A DNA stretch of 64,000 bases from Comamonas testosteroni TK102 (GTDB taxonomy: Bacteria > Pseudomonadota > Gammaproteobacteria > Burkholderiales > Burkholderiaceae_C), in assembly GCF_000739375.1 (NCBI RefSeq), contig NZ_CP006704.1, forward strand, positions 806,001 to 870,000, written 5' to 3'. A program made the position numbers and the translations under genes. Under the pieces are notes generated by a model. That model ran no database searches. It saw only the letters and a program-made list of their open reading frames with translations, and had not been told where the DNA came from. Of the stretch, positions 50,246 to 58,211 are shown one piece after another (positions within the stretch are counted from its first letter, which is position 1; the number at the start of each line of letters is the position of its first letter).

Positions 50246-50682
50246 ACCCTGTGTTTGTCGATACCTCGGTGCTGATTGCCGCGGAAGATGCGGCCGGAGG
50301 TGCGCTGTATGCGGCCACGCTGGAATGGCTGGATCTGCTGTGGCGCAGCCGCAGCGGCCGCACCAGCAATCAGGCCCTGGTGGAGTTCTATGACCAGGCA
50401 ACCACGGCTGCCCATCCCCTGCCTCAGGGCGATGCCCGCGCTGCCATCCGCCGCTACCAGACCTGGACGCCCTGGAAGACCGACGCCGCCACGCTGGAGA
50501 CTGCCTGGGCCGTACAGGCCCGCCATGCGCTGGATTTTGGCGACTGCCTGGCCGTGGCCTGCGCCCAGCACAGCGGCTGCAACCAGATGCTGAGCCTGTA
50601 TCTGCCCCACGGCGCGGAGTTTGGCGGTGTGACCGTGGTGCACCCGCTGCAGCAATCTGCCCGTGAGAATCTTGAGGCTTGA
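50242..50682 (+). CDS. PIN-domain toxin (VapC-like ribonuclease)
   Basis: A 146-residue PIN-domain protein starting from GTG. Acidic metal-binding residues are seen at Asp7 (VFVDTSVLIAAED), Glu48 (SNQALVEFYDQ) and Asp98/Asp101 (HALDFGDCLAVACA), the canonical PIN arrangement. VapC toxins cleave tRNA or rRNA. Coupled to the ribbon-helix-helix antitoxin and followed by hisC 69 bp downstream, so leakage from the TA promoter may contribute to hisC expression. Confidence 0.88.
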   Translation: MNPVFVDTSVLIAAEDAAGGALYAATLEWLDLLWRSRSGRTSNQALVEFYDQATTAAHPLPQGDARAAIRRYQTWTPWKTDAATLETAWAVQARHALDFGDCLAVACAQHSGCNQMLSLYLPHGAEFGGVTVVHPLQQSARENLEA

Positions 50683-50751
50683 GCGCCACGACCGTAGCGA
50701 CCCGTATCGACTGCATTGGCCAACGCAAGCCTCGTGTGAAGGAGTGAACCC

Positions 50752-51870
50752 ATGACTGCTCAAGACATCCAGACCAAAGCCCTGCAACGCATCCGCGCCG
50801 ATGTGCGCGCCATGCAGGGCTACCATGTGCAGCCCGCGCAAGGCCTGCTCAAGATGGACACGATGGAGAACCCCTACCGTCTGCCGCCCGAGTTGCAGCA
50901 GAAGCTGGGCGAGCATCTGGGCGCGCTCGAAATCAACCGCTATCCCGGCGAGCGCCAGGAAGTGCTCAAGCAGATGCTGGCCGACTACGCAGGCGCCCCC
51001 GCCGGCACCTCGGTGCTGCTGGGCAATGGCTCGGACGAGATCATCACCCTGCTGGCGCTGGCCACGGCCCAGCCTTGCAACAATGCCCGAGCCAAGATGC
51101 TGGCTCCCATGCCGGGTTTTGTGATGTATCCGCTGTCTGCCAAGCTGCAGGGGCTGGATTTCGTGGGCGTGAATCTGACGTCCGACTTCGATCTGGATGT
51201 GCCGGCCATGAAGGCCGCCATCGCCGAGCACCAGCCTGCCATCACCTATATCGCCTATCCCAACAATCCCACGGCCACGCTGTGGGCCGAGGACAAAGTG
51301 CAGTCCGTGATCGATGCCGTGGCCGAGATCGGTGGTCTGGTCGTGATGGATGAGGCCTACCAGCCCTTCGCCAGCCGCAGCTGGATCACCCGCATGAAGG
51401 CCGATCCTGCGCGCAATGCCCATGTGCTGCTGATGCGCACGCTGTCCAAGTTCGGTCTGGCCGGTGCGCGCCTGGGCTATCTGATCGGCCCTTCGGCCAT
51501 CGTCAACGAGATCGACAAGGTGCGCCCGCCCTACAACATCAGCGTGCTCAACTGCGAGACGGCGATTTTTGCGTTGCAGCACGAGTCCCTGTATGCCGAG
51601 CAGGCCGCTGCCATCCGCGCCGAACGCCAGCCGCTGATCGATGCCCTGGCCCTGCTGGACGGCGTGGAAAAAGTCTGGCCCTCCGAAGCCAATATGGTGC
51701 TGCTGCGCGTGCGCGACGCCGGCAAGGCCCAGATCGAGATGAAGCAGCGCGGCGTGCTGGTCAAGAACGTATCGGCCATGCACCCCTTGCTGCACAACTG
51801 CCTGCGCCTGACCGTGGGCACCCGCGAAGAAAACGCCCAGATGCTGGCGGCACTGAAAGAAAGCCTATGA
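50752..51870 (+). CDS. hisC: Histidinol-phosphate aminotransferase
   Basis: A 372-residue fold-type I PLP aminotransferase. It begins with [19 protein letters not shown] and shows [53 protein letters not shown] and the PLP lysine in [25 protein letters not shown] precedes the ATG. In related bacteria hisC follows hisD directly; here a 3.8-kb block intervenes. It overlaps hisB by ATGA. Confidence 0.95.
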   Translation: MTAQDIQTKALQRIRADVRAMQGYHVQPAQGLLKMDTMENPYRLPPELQQKLGEHLGALEINRYPGERQEVLKQMLADYAGAPAGTSVLLGNGSDEIITLLALATAQPCNNARAKMLAPMPGFVMYPLSAKLQGLDFVGVNLTSDFDLDVPAMKAAIAEHQPAITYIAYPNNPTATLWAEDKVQSVIDAVAEIGGLVVMDEAYQPFASRSWITRMKADPARNAHVLLMRTLSKFGLAGARLGYLIGPSAIVNEIDKVRPPYNISVLNCETAIFALQHESLYAEQAAAIRAERQPLIDALALLDGVEKVWPSEANMVLLRVRDAGKAQIEMKQRGVLVKNVSAMHPLLHNCLRLTVGTREENAQMLAALKESL

Positions 51871-52490
51871 GCAATATCGTCCCCTCCATCGCCCAGAACC
51901 TGCCGCGCATTGCCGAAGTGCAGCGCAACACGGCCGAGACCCGCGTCGCCGTGCGCGTCAACCTCGACGGCACGGGCAAGGCCAGCCTGAACTCCGGCAT
52001 CGGCTTTCTCGACCACATGCTGGACCAGATCGCGCGCCACGGCCTGATCGACATGGACATCGAATGCGCGGGTGATCTGCACATCGACGGCCACCACACG
52101 GTGGAAGACATCGGCATCACCCTGGGCCAGGCCTTCGCCAAGGCCATCGGCGACAAGAAAGGCATTCGCCGCTACGGTCATGCCTATGTGCCGCTGGACG
52201 AAGCCCTGAGCCGCGTCGTCATCGACTTCTCGGGCCGTCCCGGTCTGCACATGGATGTGAAGTTCACCGCCGGCAGCATCGGTCAGCTCGATACACAACT
52301 GGTCTTCGAATTCTTCCAGGGCTTTGTCAACCACGCCGGCGTGACGCTGCACATTGACAACCTGAAGGGCTTCAATGCCCACCACCAGTGCGAAACCATC
52401 TTCAAGGCCTTTGCGCGCGCCATGCGCTTTGCGCTGGAGCATGATGAGCGCATGGCCGGCGTGATTCCCTCGACCAAGGGTGCTCTGTAA
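51867..52490 (+). CDS. hisB: Imidazoleglycerol-phosphate dehydratase
   Basis: A 207-residue monofunctional HisB (no N-terminal phosphatase domain, unlike E. coli). The duplicated manganese-binding motifs are [18 protein letters not shown] and [16 protein letters not shown], with the second pair [10 protein letters not shown] and [18 protein letters not shown], plus CEHD-like [10 protein letters not shown]. The histidinol-phosphatase step must be encoded elsewhere. It overlaps hisC. Confidence 0.96.
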   Translation: MSNIVPSIAQNLPRIAEVQRNTAETRVAVRVNLDGTGKASLNSGIGFLDHMLDQIARHGLIDMDIECAGDLHIDGHHTVEDIGITLGQAFAKAIGDKKGIRRYGHAYVPLDEALSRVVIDFSGRPGLHMDVKFTAGSIGQLDTQLVFEFFQGFVNHAGVTLHIDNLKGFNAHHQCETIFKAFARAMRFALEHDERMAGVIPSTKGAL

Positions 52491-52571
52491 TCAGGAGCTT
52501 CATGCGCCTGTTCACAGTGAATTTCAAAGCTCTTTGTCTGTAAAAACAAATCTCCATAAGCGGTAGCTGCT

Positions 52572-53240
52572 ATGAGTTTGAAGAACAACACCGTGGCCGT
52601 GGTCGATTACGGCATGGGCAACCTGCGCTCGGTCTCGCAGGCGGTGCGCACGGCTGCGGCCGATACCGGCTGGGAAGTGGTCGTTACGGCCGATCCCGAG
52701 GTGGTCCATGCCGCCAACCGCGTGATCCTGCCAGGTCAGGGCGCCATGCCCGACTGCATGCGCGAGCTGCGCGAATCGGGCCTGCAGCAGGCCGTGCTCG
52801 ATGCTGCTGTCAACAAGCCGCTGTTCGGCGTCTGCGTGGGCATGCAGATGCTGCTCGACCACAGCGATGAGGGCGATGTGCCGGGCCTGGGGCTGATTCC
52901 CGGCAATGTGCGCAAGTTCGACCTGGAAGGCAGGACACAAGCCGACGGCAGCCGCTTCAAGGTGCCGCAGATGGGCTGGAACCAGGTGCAGCAGACGCAG
53001 CAGGGCGGCAAGCCCCATGCACTGTGGGCCGGAATTCCCGACGGCAGCTTCTACTACTTTGTGCACAGCTTTTATGCGCTGGTGCAACAAAGCGCGCATT
53101 GCGCGGCCGAGACCGACTATGGCGGCCTCTTTGCATGTGCCGTCGCACGCGATAATATTTTCGCAACCCAGTTCCACCCCGAGAAAAGCTCGGACCAGGG
53201 ACTGGCGCTGTTCCGCAACTTCCTGGGCTGGAAGCCCTAA
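52572..53240 (+). CDS. hisH: Imidazole glycerol phosphate synthase, glutaminase subunit
   Basis: A 222-residue class I glutamine amidotransferase. It opens [18 protein letters not shown], has [12 protein letters not shown], the nucleophilic Cys in [33 protein letters not shown] and the His-Glu in [14 protein letters not shown]. It supplies ammonia to HisF, but hisF is not in the window. An 81-bp gap separates it from hisB and 216 bp from hisA; I see nothing definite in either gap. Confidence 0.96.
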   Translation: MSLKNNTVAVVDYGMGNLRSVSQAVRTAAADTGWEVVVTADPEVVHAANRVILPGQGAMPDCMRELRESGLQQAVLDAAVNKPLFGVCVGMQMLLDHSDEGDVPGLGLIPGNVRKFDLEGRTQADGSRFKVPQMGWNQVQQTQQGGKPHALWAGIPDGSFYYFVHSFYALVQQSAHCAAETDYGGLFACAVARDNIFATQFHPEKSSDQGLALFRNFLGWKP

Positions 53241-53456
53241 AGGTCAACATTGAACCAGTCTTTGCGCGCATCGCATCCCTGGCTTGGGCGGTCTGCAGCG
53301 TTGCAAATCCTCGCCGGGCGATCAGCCCTGCTGTGGTTTGCGTCTCGCAGCCCATCCCAATCCAGTGCGCGCTGCATCGCAGGACTTATTCATTGTCAAC
53401 CCGAGTTTTTTCAACCGGCCATTTCTGACGGCCAAACTTGCTAGCAGATCACCATC

Positions 53457-54200
53457 ATGTTGCTCATCCCCGCTATCGACCTCAAGGACGGCCACTGCGT
53501 TCGCCTGATTCAGGGTGATATGGACCAGTCCACCACTTTCGGTGAAGACCCCGCAGCCATGGCCGCCAAATGGCTGGATGCCGGCGCCCGTCGCTTGCAC
53601 CTGGTGGACCTGAACGGCGCCTTTGCGGGTCAGCCCAAGAACCTGTCTGCCATCAAGAGTATCCTCAAGGAAGTCGATGGCGAGATTCCCGTGCAGCTGG
53701 GCGGCGGCATCCGTGATCTGGACACCATCGAGCGCTATATCGATCTGGGCATCGAGTACCTGATCATCGGCACCGCTGCCGTGAAGAACCCCGGTTTCCT
53801 GCAGGATGCCTGCAGTGCCTTTCCCGGCCACATCATCGTGGGCCTGGACGCCAAGGACGGCAAGGTGGCCATCGATGGCTGGAGCAAGCTCACCGGCCAG
53901 GACGTGATCGAGACCGCCAAGCGCTTCGAGGACTGGGGCGTGGAATCCATCATCTACACCGACATCGGTCGTGACGGCATGCTCAGCGGCATCAATATCG
54001 ACGCCACCGTCAAGCTGGCCCAGTCGCTGAAGATTCCGGTCATCGCCTCGGGTGGTCTGGCCGGCATGGCCGACATCGAAGCGCTGTGCAAGGTGCAGGA
54101 CGAAGGCGTGGAAGGTGTGATCTGCGGCCGCGCCATCTATACCGGCGATCTGGACTTCGCCGCAGGCCAGGAGCGTGCGGACGAACTCACGGGTGAGTGA
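53457..54200 (+). CDS. hisA: Phosphoribosylformimino-5-aminoimidazole carboxamide ribotide isomerase
   Basis: A 247-residue TIM-barrel isomerase. It begins [21 protein letters not shown] with the catalytic Asp (AIDLKDG), then [31 protein letters not shown], and the second Asp in [14 protein letters not shown] with ASGGLAGM and ICGRAIYTG phosphate-binding loops. It ends overlapping the following epimerase-like gene, not hisF, which usually follows. Confidence 0.96.
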   Translation: MLLIPAIDLKDGHCVRLIQGDMDQSTTFGEDPAAMAAKWLDAGARRLHLVDLNGAFAGQPKNLSAIKSILKEVDGEIPVQLGGGIRDLDTIERYIDLGIEYLIIGTAAVKNPGFLQDACSAFPGHIIVGLDAKDGKVAIDGWSKLTGQDVIETAKRFEDWGVESIIYTDIGRDGMLSGINIDATVKLAQSLKIPVIASGGLAGMADIEALCKVQDEGVEGVICGRAIYTGDLDFAAGQERADELTGE

Positions 54201-55059
54201 TTTGGCGTTTCAGGCCCAGACTCTGGACTGGAAAGGGCTCCCCGCGATTGCCCTGAAGCTGGGCCGGGGGGATTCGGTGCTGATCTGCCTGCAGGGTGCC
54301 CAGGTGCTGTCCTGGGTCGGCCTGGGGCAGGAGCGCCTGTTCCTCAGTCCCCGCGCATCCCATGACGGCAAGAGCGCCATTCGTGGCGGCATTCCGGTCT
54401 GCTTTCCCCAGTTCAATCAACGCGGCCCGCTGGTCAAGCATGGCTTTGCGCGCCTCAGCCACTGGCAGGCCGATGCTGCGCAGCCTTCGGGCGAGGATGG
54501 TGCGCAGATCTCCCTGCGCCTGACGGACAGCGAAGCCACGCGCGCTGTCTGGCCGCATGCCTTTGAAGCCGTGCTCACGGTTGAGCTCAGGCCCGGCATG
54601 TTGCGTGTGGAGCTGGCCGTGCATAACCGTGGCTGGCAGGAGCTTTCTTTCACTGCAGCCTTGCACGGCTATCTGCGCGTGGCGCAGGTCGAGCAGGCCA
54701 GCTTGCACGGCCTTGAAGGGCTGAGCTACTGGGATGCTGCTGCGGCTCAGCCGGACACCCATGTCACGCAGGAGGGCTGTGTCAGCTTCGGTGCGGAGAC
54801 CGATCGCGTCTATCCCCGTGCGGCGGCAGCCCTGCAGCTGCAAAGCTCGGGCCAGCCCTGGCTGCAGCTTGCCCAGGATATGCCCTGGAGCGAAACCGTG
54901 GTCTGGAATCCCGGACCCGCACTTTGCGCCACGCTCAAGGACATGGAAGCCGACAGCTGGCAGCAGATGCTGTGCGTGGAGGCGGCGGCCATTGATACGC
55001 CTGTGGTTCTTGCAGCCGACCAGCGCTGGCAGGCGGCGCAGACCTTCGAATGCTTTTGA
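54193..55059 (+). CDS. D-hexose-6-phosphate mutarotase / aldose 1-epimerase-like protein (YeaD family)
   Basis: A 288-residue galactose-mutarotase-fold protein. It shows [45 protein letters not shown] split, and [17 protein letters not shown], with conserved His in KHGFAR and a late Glu in [11 protein letters not shown], as in YeaD enzymes. A GTG at 54193 overlaps the hisA stop. This family equilibrates anomers of sugar phosphates; a housekeeping role is likely, though it lies beside the exopolysaccharide operon (convergent). Confidence 0.85.
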   Translation: MSDLAFQAQTLDWKGLPAIALKLGRGDSVLICLQGAQVLSWVGLGQERLFLSPRASHDGKSAIRGGIPVCFPQFNQRGPLVKHGFARLSHWQADAAQPSGEDGAQISLRLTDSEATRAVWPHAFEAVLTVELRPGMLRVELAVHNRGWQELSFTAALHGYLRVAQVEQASLHGLEGLSYWDAAAAQPDTHVTQEGCVSFGAETDRVYPRAAAALQLQSSGQPWLQLAQDMPWSETVVWNPGPALCATLKDMEADSWQQMLCVEAAAIDTPVVLAADQRWQAAQTFECF

Positions 55060-55201
55060 AGCACTGAACGGGCAGGGGTGAGACCAGCCCGAGCCTGGAT
55101 CGGTCCGTGTGCGCAGACCTGTGGGCGTGCGGGCTTGCAGCCTGTTCAATCCTGTCGCTGGCTCCATGAGCCCAAGCCGCAGTAGCAGGGCGCAAGGCTG
55201 C

Positions 55202-56071
55202 TCATCGGGGTTTGCTGCCCAGGGCATCCGCCAAGGCATCGACCAGAGGCGGGTTCAGGTAATGCGGGCCGTCGAAGGCGAAGACCGTCCAGCCCTGGTA
55301 GGCCGCCAGCTGCGGCAGAAACTCCTCTGCCATGGCGCTGCGAAAGCCGCCGCCCGGCGCAGGCCGGAAGGCTTCGGCAATCACGCGCACACGCGCATGC
55401 CCCAGATGGGCCGTCAGCATTTGCAGATACTCGCGTGCCACGGAAGGCGTGCGCGCATGCACGCCGACGCCGTCCTGGAAGAACACTCCCACGTCTTCCG
55501 GTATCCAGCGCATGATCCAGTCCACCAGCGCCTGAGGCCCCATATTGGCATTGTCATAGGCGCTGATCCACAGCGGACGCGGCAGCTTGTTGAGCACCTC
55601 GGTGAGCTGACTGGGGGCTGCCCAGGTCGGGTCGATCTCGACCGGAAAGTACCAGCCGGCAACCCGCAGCGGCAGCGCTGTGATGGCCGCCTTCAAGGCA
55701 TAGGACTGCATCGCCAGATCCGCGAGGCTGGCGCGCGCCCTGGTCTCGTCATGCATGCCGGCCAGGCCAAGAATCAGTTCCTGCGCCCAGGGCTCGGCCG
55801 CGATGCGCTCCCAGTCCGGCAGGTTGCGGCTCATCGCGGGCAGATAGGTGCCGGGCACCAGGCTCAGATGGTCCACGGCCGTCCATTGCACCAGCAGGCG
55901 TCGAATGCCCAGGCGCTGCCATGCGCCATGGGGGCGCAGCGTGGCGGCACTGGGCTGCCAGACCATGCCGGGCAGGCGCAGGCCGGGCTTGGCCTTCGCC
56001 TCTGACAGACCGCAGGCCAGTGCCCAGCCCAGGCCCAGGGCCTCGCGTCTGCTGCATCGTTGCATCGTCAT
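55202..56071 (-). CDS. DUF4434-like TIM-barrel hydrolase, exported
   Basis: A roughly 289-residue exported protein. The N-terminus has SRREALGLGWALACG, a Tat-like or Sec signal ending near EAKA. The body reads as a glycoside-hydrolase-like barrel: LPGMVWQPSAA, RLLVQWTAVDH, ELILGLAGMHDETRA, VAGWYFPVEIDPTW, LWISAYDNANMGP, VGVFFQDGVGVHA and RVIAEAFRP. The Glu in PVEID and Asp in FFQDGVG are candidate catalytic residues, and the pattern resembles DUF4434. An alternative ATG at 56122 overlaps the upstream stop (ATGA) but would put a strong hairpin inside the gene. As last gene of the nfr-like operon it may trim the polymer, as PgaB and PelA hydrolase domains do. Confidence 0.7.
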   Translation of the reverse strand: MTMQRCSRREALGLGWALACGLSEAKAKPGLRLPGMVWQPSAATLRPHGAWQRLGIRRLLVQWTAVDHLSLVPGTYLPAMSRNLPDWERIAAEPWAQELILGLAGMHDETRARASLADLAMQSYALKAAITALPLRVAGWYFPVEIDPTWAAPSQLTEVLNKLPRPLWISAYDNANMGPQALVDWIMRWIPEDVGVFFQDGVGVHARTPSVAREYLQMLTAHLGHARVRVIAEAFRPAPGGGFRSAMAEEFLPQLAAYQGWTVFAFDGPHYLNPPLVDALADALGSKPR

Positions 56072-56084
56072 ATCGATGGGGTGG

Positions 56085-56112
56085 AGCGCTTTCTCCCTGC
56101 GGAGAAAGCGCT
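56085..56112 (-). promoter_or_regulatory. Strong intercistronic hairpin
   Basis: Perfect 12-bp arms AGCGCTTTCTCC / GGAGAAAGCGCT with a 4-base loop lie between the DUF2334 stop and the internal ATG of the DUF4434-like gene. No U-run follows on the operon strand, so an mRNA-stability or processing element is more likely than a terminator. Confidence 0.6.
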
Positions 56113-56118
56113 TTTCCT

Positions 56119-57753
56119 TCATGGCAGCTGGCTCGGAACCGTCCAGGTGAAGCCCAGATTGGAGATGCCGCTGACAAGGCTCTTGAAGTCCGCCAGGCCA
56201 GGGGTTCCAACCTGCGGCTCCAGCCAGAACGGGTGGAAGAAGAACGAGGCATAACCGTCACGCACCGTCTTCACATACTGGGCATTGGTGAGAATGTCCT
56301 GCCATGTGTAGTTGTAGAAGGAAGTCGGGTCGATCTGGCTAATGTCGTACTCGATGTTTCCCAGGCTTTCAGGCAGCACCTTCTGGCCGTAGTAGTCGGT
56401 CTTGATGGGGTAGGGGAAGATCTGGCCCAAGGAAAAATCCTTTTCCACCGATGCGTTGAAATTGGGCTTGTCAGCCGTGAAGTACACGACGCGCTGATAG
56501 GTCTTGGCAAAGACCTGCGTACTGGCCTTGGAGGCCAGCGCCGAGCCATGGTAGTGCGGAGTCTCCCAGGCTGTCGGGCGGTAGCCGTTGAGATTCAGCT
56601 CCAGCAGGCCGGCCCGGTAGCGTCCCAATGCCCAGGCGGTGGAGTCTTCGGGTACCGGCTTGTTGTTGACGATGTCCCAGAACTCGTAGTCATCGCCACT
56701 CACGGCCGTATAGCGGTTGCGCACATTGCTGTACTGGTGCGTGTAGCCATGCATCACGATTTCGCCGCCGCGCGCCAGCGCATAGTTGAGCGCGGTCTTC
56801 AGATTGGTCGCCAGTGACAGGGGCACCTGCATCGGCACTCCTGCGTTGTAGACGCCCAGAGGATCCTTGTAGTACGGAATGGTCGCAATCGAAAACGGTA
56901 TCCGCAGCTGGTAGAGATAGTCCGTCAGCGATTTCATCGCCGTCACGCTGACCAGTGCGCTCACGTCTTCAAGCCGGACCATGGCCTTGTGGCTTTCGGC
57001 ATGGTTCACTCCCAGCATGTCGTGCAGGATGTCGGTGAGCACCAGATAGCGGTCTCGTGGCCCGATATAGCTGAACGGCAGGTCCGCCACGTACCAGAAG
57101 TTGCCCGACTTCACTATATAGGGTGCCTGCTCGCCAGTCTTGGGGTTGGACATGGAGACCAGGTTCTGCGCCTTGGTGGTATCGGTGATGGCCGTCAGCC
57201 CCACATCGGGATCCGCATTCACAGCGCCCGTGCTGCTGTCGTATGCGTAGTATTTGACAAAGGGCAGGCTCTTGTAGGTGATGGTGTCAAAGAACCCCGG
57301 CGTGGTGTTGCTGGAGGTCGGTGCGGCATTGAGGCCCCGCAGCGCCGTCAGGTTGAAGCCATAGCGGGACTGGAAGCCGTAGCTCGGGTCCCAGGCAAAC
57401 TGCCAGAGGTTGTACTTGAACCAGACGATGGTCTTGCTCGAGCTGGCGGCATCGGCCATGAAGGCGGCGGGAACCGGGTTGTCGTAGTACGAGCCGAGGT
57501 AGAACGTGGCGTCGTAGCCGCTGAGCTGGCCTGCCGTGTAGTTCTGCACCGGGACCATATCGACCTTGCTGTCGAAATGTCCGAGCAGATTGCGCAGCAT
57601 GATGGCGTAGCCGAATCCGAGCTTGGTGTAGGCCGTATTGGGCGGCGCGTCATAGAGGATCAGGGTGCGCGGGCCTGTTTGCGCAAAAGCGCCAGGGCTC
57701 GCAAAGAGCATGGCGAGCAGCCATGCCCCGAGAATGCGTCCTAGGGTTTTCAT
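56119..57753 (-). CDS. DUF2334 polysaccharide deacetylase-like protein, exported
   Basis: A 544-residue protein with a Sec signal (LLAMLFASPGAFAQ). An N-terminal alpha/beta region (about 28-250) resembles a glutamine-amidotransferase-like or flavodoxin-like fold of unknown role. The DUF2334 NodB-like deacetylase follows, with the metal Asp in VRLEDVSAL (Asp263), the double-His motif in MHGYTHQY (335-341), WETPHYHGS (396-404) and FFFHPFW (504-510). This places a carbohydrate deacetylase in the periplasm beside an amino-sugar polymer synthase. The role on that polymer is inferred from context and analogy with PgaB and PelA. Confidence 0.85.
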   Translation of the reverse strand: MKTLGRILGAWLLAMLFASPGAFAQTGPRTLILYDAPPNTAYTKLGFGYAIMLRNLLGHFDSKVDMVPVQNYTAGQLSGYDATFYLGSYYDNPVPAAFMADAASSSKTIVWFKYNLWQFAWDPSYGFQSRYGFNLTALRGLNAAPTSSNTTPGFFDTITYKSLPFVKYYAYDSSTGAVNADPDVGLTAITDTTKAQNLVSMSNPKTGEQAPYIVKSGNFWYVADLPFSYIGPRDRYLVLTDILHDMLGVNHAESHKAMVRLEDVSALVSVTAMKSLTDYLYQLRIPFSIATIPYYKDPLGVYNAGVPMQVPLSLATNLKTALNYALARGGEIVMHGYTHQYSNVRNRYTAVSGDDYEFWDIVNNKPVPEDSTAWALGRYRAGLLELNLNGYRPTAWETPHYHGSALASKASTQVFAKTYQRVVYFTADKPNFNASVEKDFSLGQIFPYPIKTDYYGQKVLPESLGNIEYDISQIDPTSFYNYTWQDILTNAQYVKTVRDGYASFFFHPFWLEPQVGTPGLADFKSLVSGISNLGFTWTVPSQLP

Positions 57754-57785
57754 GAGACTCTCCTGAGATCTTTACACGATGGGGT

Positions 57786-58110
57786 CTATCGCTGCTGGCC
57801 ACGGAAGGGTCCGCCCGGATTGGGCTTGTCCTTCGGTGGACTGCCGGGGGATGGGTTGCCGGGTTTGACCGGCAGCGCATCCAGCGTGTCATCCCGTGTG
57901 AAATCCTTCTTGAAATGTCCTTTGTGGTGGTGCGCACGTTCGTTGCGCTTGCGCTCTTCGGGAGATGCGCCGACATCCATGCGGATCTGGGTGCTTCCAG
58001 GTGGCAGGGGGGGGCGGCATGACGTTGGAGGCCTGGGACCAGTTGGCCCAGCTCAGCAGCGCCAGCGCGAGCAGCGCGCGCATGGCCTGCCTTTGATCGA
58101 GGGAGTGCAT
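57786..58110 (-). pseudogene. Small secreted protein with frame broken at a C8 tract
   Basis: A good start (ATG at 58110, AAAGGAG six bases upstream) encodes a signal peptide, MRALLALALLSWANWSQAS, and then SNVMPPP, after which the frame becomes arbitrary. In the next frame a sensible charged, Pro/Gly-rich tail continues (GSTQIRMDVGASPEERKRNE, then AHHHKGHFKKDFTRDD, ending FRGQQR). The switch point is a run of eight C on the coding strand (58007-58014); seven C would join both into one protein of about 107 residues. It sits in the operon between nfrA-like and DUF2334 genes. It may be truly broken, phase-variable, or a sequencing error. Confidence 0.75.
58007..58014. repeat. Homopolymer G8 (C8 on coding strand)
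   Basis: Eight consecutive G on the + strand within the small secreted-protein gene. Length change by one unit restores or breaks the reading frame, the usual layout of a slippage-prone contingency tract. Confidence 0.9.
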
Positions 58111-58211
58111 GAGAGTCTCCTTTCTGGGGGCAGAAAGAAAAAGTGTCAAAGAACACCATCTCCACAAACTCTAGAAATGGCGATGGGTTCCGGCCTTGCA
58201 GGCGTGCCGTC

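Noticed and set aside
53241..53456. Small protein gene between hisH and hisA
   Set aside because: Short open frames exist but have no ribosome site, hydrophobic pattern or family resemblance; nothing definite is supported there.
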